From contig CM037871.1 of assembly GCA_021292105.1 (NCBI GenBank), positions 53,489,261 to 53,553,260 on the forward strand: a stretch of 64,000 nucleotides of DNA. The letters are read 5' to 3'. This DNA comes from Anadara kagoshimensis (lineage: Eukaryota; Mollusca; Bivalvia; Arcoida; Arcidae). The position numbers were made by a program, and so were the translations under genes. Below, in pieces: positions 60,830 to 64,000 of this stretch (position 1 is its first letter; each line of letters begins with the position of its first letter). The notes under the pieces were generated by a model. That model saw only the letters and a program-made list of their open reading frames with translations. It was not told where the DNA came from and searched no databases.

Positions 60830-63340
60830 CATATGTGTGATGGGAGGGTAGGATTTGAGGAATTTCAAAACTGCATGATTATGTACAACATATTTACCCA
60901 TTACAAGCCATATGTGTTATATACATGTACATGAGTAGTCTACTACAATATTTGACTTATTTCAAACTAACACCAGAATATGCAGGTGCGCAATAAAGTG
61001 TTTATAAATTGAAAATGAAATGCATACATAAAAAATAATTAGAATGCTGCATCAAAACTAACCAAAGATAAATCTCATTTTTTTAAATTTTAAAATTAAT
61101 TGTACATGTGAAGTAGTCATGGACTTGACATTTTAATGAGGGAAAAGGCATAAACTATATTATGTTGAGGCAGTGCTTGTGAAAACAATATTCATTAACT
61201 TGGGTTTGAGCTTAGCTGTGAATTAACATCCTTAGATATTGCTTCAATATTTCATAATTTCATATCACAAAATTTCATATACAAAAGTTGTTTAATGTGT
61301 AATTTTAGTGTTCAATCATGAATTTTATTCTTTCCTGATCATTTTCAGCTTATGAGGATTAATTTGAGGTTGAATGTTACACAAATGAAAGTGTAAATAA
61401 GATTTACATCAAATACTTATTATAATTCCACATCAATTTAGTTTATCTCATATAGTTTTAATTTTAATACTAATTTTACCAGTCTAAAAATGGGTTTTAT
61501 CATAATTATAAATGAAAAAATGCACAAGTCATGAGTTATTAGTGAAAACTTGTTAAATCCATGGACTGAAACAAAATCAGCAAGGAATAATATAACTACC
61601 AGATGTGAAATAAGGTGTTTATTGCTGAATAAGAGAAAGTTTATAAGTGCCTTACATTGCATGTCCAAATTTCACAAAAAGTGAAATCATTTTTCATATT
61701 GAAATAATCAGTATGGGGGGGGGGGGGAGGTCTTTTTCTAGTTCCATACTTGTTCATCATCTGAATTAAATGACAACTTATGATGGGCCATGTTAGCTTA
61801 AATTTGAATTACTCTGGCGTTTAGAGTCAACATCAGATGATGGACACATGTATTGTTGTAGGTATGGTATGTCTATATGTCTATGTGTTTGTAACTCACA
61901 TCTAAAAACATCTGTCAAACTAAATTAAGCAAAGTGACTCTAATGACTTGGCTCAGTTGTGGGTGTTGACAATTTCATAAAAATTCAATAGTAGCATATG
62001 CCAGAGCTAATTACAATAAAAATAACTTAGTAGCTTAGATCATAGATGTATACACACTGTATGAGTCAAGTTTTTATGCAAATTTTCAATTTGTATAGGA
62101 TTTCAAATGAATTTTTTTCTGTTAAAATTTGATTAAACAATTAAATGGGACTGTATAATAAACCATGAGTTCATGCTTTGTACCAAAGTAAAGAAGGCGG
62201 GGTTTTATTACTTTAGAATTTGAAAAATATATAATTAAGACCAGTGCCAATCTTGTGATGAAATTCAAAATGTACATACATGTATTTATGAATGAGAGTT
62301 AAATTTAAGTTGAAAGATGTTCCTCATCTAAGGAATATTTTATGTAAAAATCCACACTCCTGGTCAAATATTAATGGTAAATATTTTGAGTAAACCCATT
62401 CCCCATGTATTTAAAATAAAATAAATAAAATAAGACAGTTGAATGTTATTTAGCAGCCAAATAAATTGAAGACCTACAAAGCATACAGGCCAATGTGTCC
62501 TGAGTACATGCAGGCCAGTGTATTGGTATCCATGCACACTTCATATATTCAGTGGTACCACAAATCAATCCTGCATGTTATATGGTGTAAAAACCATGAC
62601 TATCATGTACAAAATACAAAAGGATCATTTGGGAATGCAAAAAATAACTTTGAGGCGGTGACGGAACTTTTCTAAGATGGGTGCCTGAAAGTAGACCCAA
62701 ATTTCCGGCAAAATCGGCTTGAAGTGTGAAGAAAATTACTATTTAAATGGTAAAACTTACTTTATTTCAGCAAATAAATCCAAACAGCGTCTGTGGACTA
62801 TCAAATTTACATGGTGTACCATGAGGAAGCTGCCGTTGCATTATTAATGGGTCAAATGAGCCGGAAAAAGGACCGACCCATGATCACATATCCGACATTT
62901 TCATCGATTTTTTCGACTTTAAAACTTGTACGTTTTTTGTACCAGAAAATTTAACTGTCGAATTATAATTCAAAATAAACGCAGGAAGAAGTTCTTTCCA
63001 TTCATATTAAAACATCTTTGGTGCATGAGCAAATGATTGAAAGAGATCACATTTTTCAAAAAAATAATTTTCGATTTTAGGCAAGTGTCCCACATTCAAT
63101 CGGTATTTAAATGGTAAAATTGCCACCAAATTAGAGCAAATCTGCCTTTATTCAATTACAATTATTCAGAAATTTTAATAAAATGCCATGTGTTTCCGTA
63201 ATAACAGTTGGTAAGACAAATATTTCATTATTTCCACGCCTCGAGTGTATGCCGTTTTGGGCCATTTTTTCACCCCTTCAGAGCGTGCAAACTTGTTTAA
63301 TGAATTAATGCGTAGGCCGGGTTGGCGTTTCCCCTGAGTA

Positions 63341-64000
63341 CGTTTATTTTGATTACATTATAAAATTACTATTACAAAAGAGGACATGTCACCATTCTCA
63401 TTAGATCAAGTTACAAAGGTTTTTGTAGCCCGTTATGTATATTCTCATGTTGTCTTAATTTTTATTCATTTGTTACAGATTATATTGAGTATCTGTCATA
63501 AATATGTTTTAAAGTGACAAATCATCCTGTTCTATTTTACACAATAATTCTTAAAGACAGTATTTGGTGATTGATAGATAGTTTGACTGAAAATTCCTAA
63601 GATAAATCTCCAAATTTGTATTCTAGTCAGATTAAAAATCAAACATACCAATCCATATCCAAATCAAAATCCCGAAGCAAACAGAATTTGATTCCGTCGA
63701 CGGACGTCTATAAAAGACATCTGTATAAACTTAATTTGAAGGGATGAGAAAATTTTTTTCATCACCGAAACATTGTTGACATAAAAATCATAGGTATATA
63801 AATGTAATCATGGGATATTGTACAAAACAAAGATAAATATAAAAGGTACAAGATGTATATGGACAATGTCTATGGAAAAGTCTCATTTCAAAAACTTCTA
63901 TTTATACTCTTAAAGGAGCATAACCAGTCACAAACATATCGGTTTATGTTTAAACCACAAAACTGGCAATTGACTTTCCACTTGGTATCTGAGACAACAA
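63341..64000. other. Gene-free right edge
   Basis: No gene seen. 63630-63680 ('accaatccatatccaaatca', 'atcccgaagcaaac') is another Penelope-tail scrap. Confidence 0.5.

Larger units (their letters stand above)
58744..63336. mobile_element. 4.6-kb TIR element with AGTA target duplication, no transposase seen
   Basis: CAGGGGAAACGCCAA at 58744 is matched by TTGGCGTTTCCCCTG ending at 63336, with AGTA at 58740-58743 and 63337-63340. Both ends also carry 'aaaacttgtacgttttttgt' in subterminal positions (59048 region and 62921). The interior is AT-rich with only short frames. The superfamily is unsettled: 4-bp duplications occur in Academ, Sola1 and Ginger types. Confidence 0.6.

Noticed and set aside
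60635-60901. Frames with (SL)n or (CV)n runs on both strands
   Set aside because: They are translations of the (GT)n(GA)n microsatellite.

Overview
The window looks like AT-rich, intron-rich, repeat-laden nuclear DNA of a mollusc, most likely a marine bivalve. The evidence is spliced animal genes with GT-AG introns, several tRNA-derived SINE families, Penelope-like retroelement pieces, and mobile elements built around internal tandem repeats of the kind common in bivalves. The species is not identified from the sequence. Nothing bacterial, no CRISPR array and no RNA gene was found.

Layout. 1-9214 (+): the last eight coding exons of WDR82, a WD40 subunit of SET1/COMPASS and PNUTS-PP1 complexes. 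They equal human residues 55-313 with no length difference; the 5' end lies upstream of the window. Its introns hold SINEs, a 2.2-kb tandem-repeat element and a hAT-like element. 12362-16357 (-): an intronless 1331-codon gene for an unrecognised, basic, low-complexity protein. 16.4-26.6 kb: no gene, but a 5.3-kb TTAA-flanked piggyBac-like element with several other repeats nested inside it. 26664-32581 (+): a complete seven-exon NAD-dependent short-chain dehydrogenase of the 15-hydroxyprostaglandin dehydrogenase (HPGD) type, with catalytic Asn107, Ser138, Tyr151 and Lys155 at the same numbers as human HPGD. 32.6-45.2 kb: repeats only. 45233-45981 (+): a probable broken remnant of a Mab-21/cGAS-like receptor type gene. 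46.8-64 kb: mobile elements only, including a long-TIR element, a head-to-tail triplet of a 2.1-2.7-kb hairpin-ended element, and a 4.6-kb TIR element.

The three recognisable host genes show no operon-like link; they are separate units set in transposon-rich DNA. The most striking structure is a mobile element family with four copies (1503, 33277, 42134 and 48853). Its body is a 145-bp tandem array in which most units carry the nuclear-receptor type sequence AAAGGTCAAGGTCA (a DR0 of AGGTCA). The two youngest copies also carry a perfect palindromic estrogen-response-element sequence. One of these sits in a WDR82 intron. Family assignments rest on motifs and on comparisons read by eye within this window; no database search was possible.
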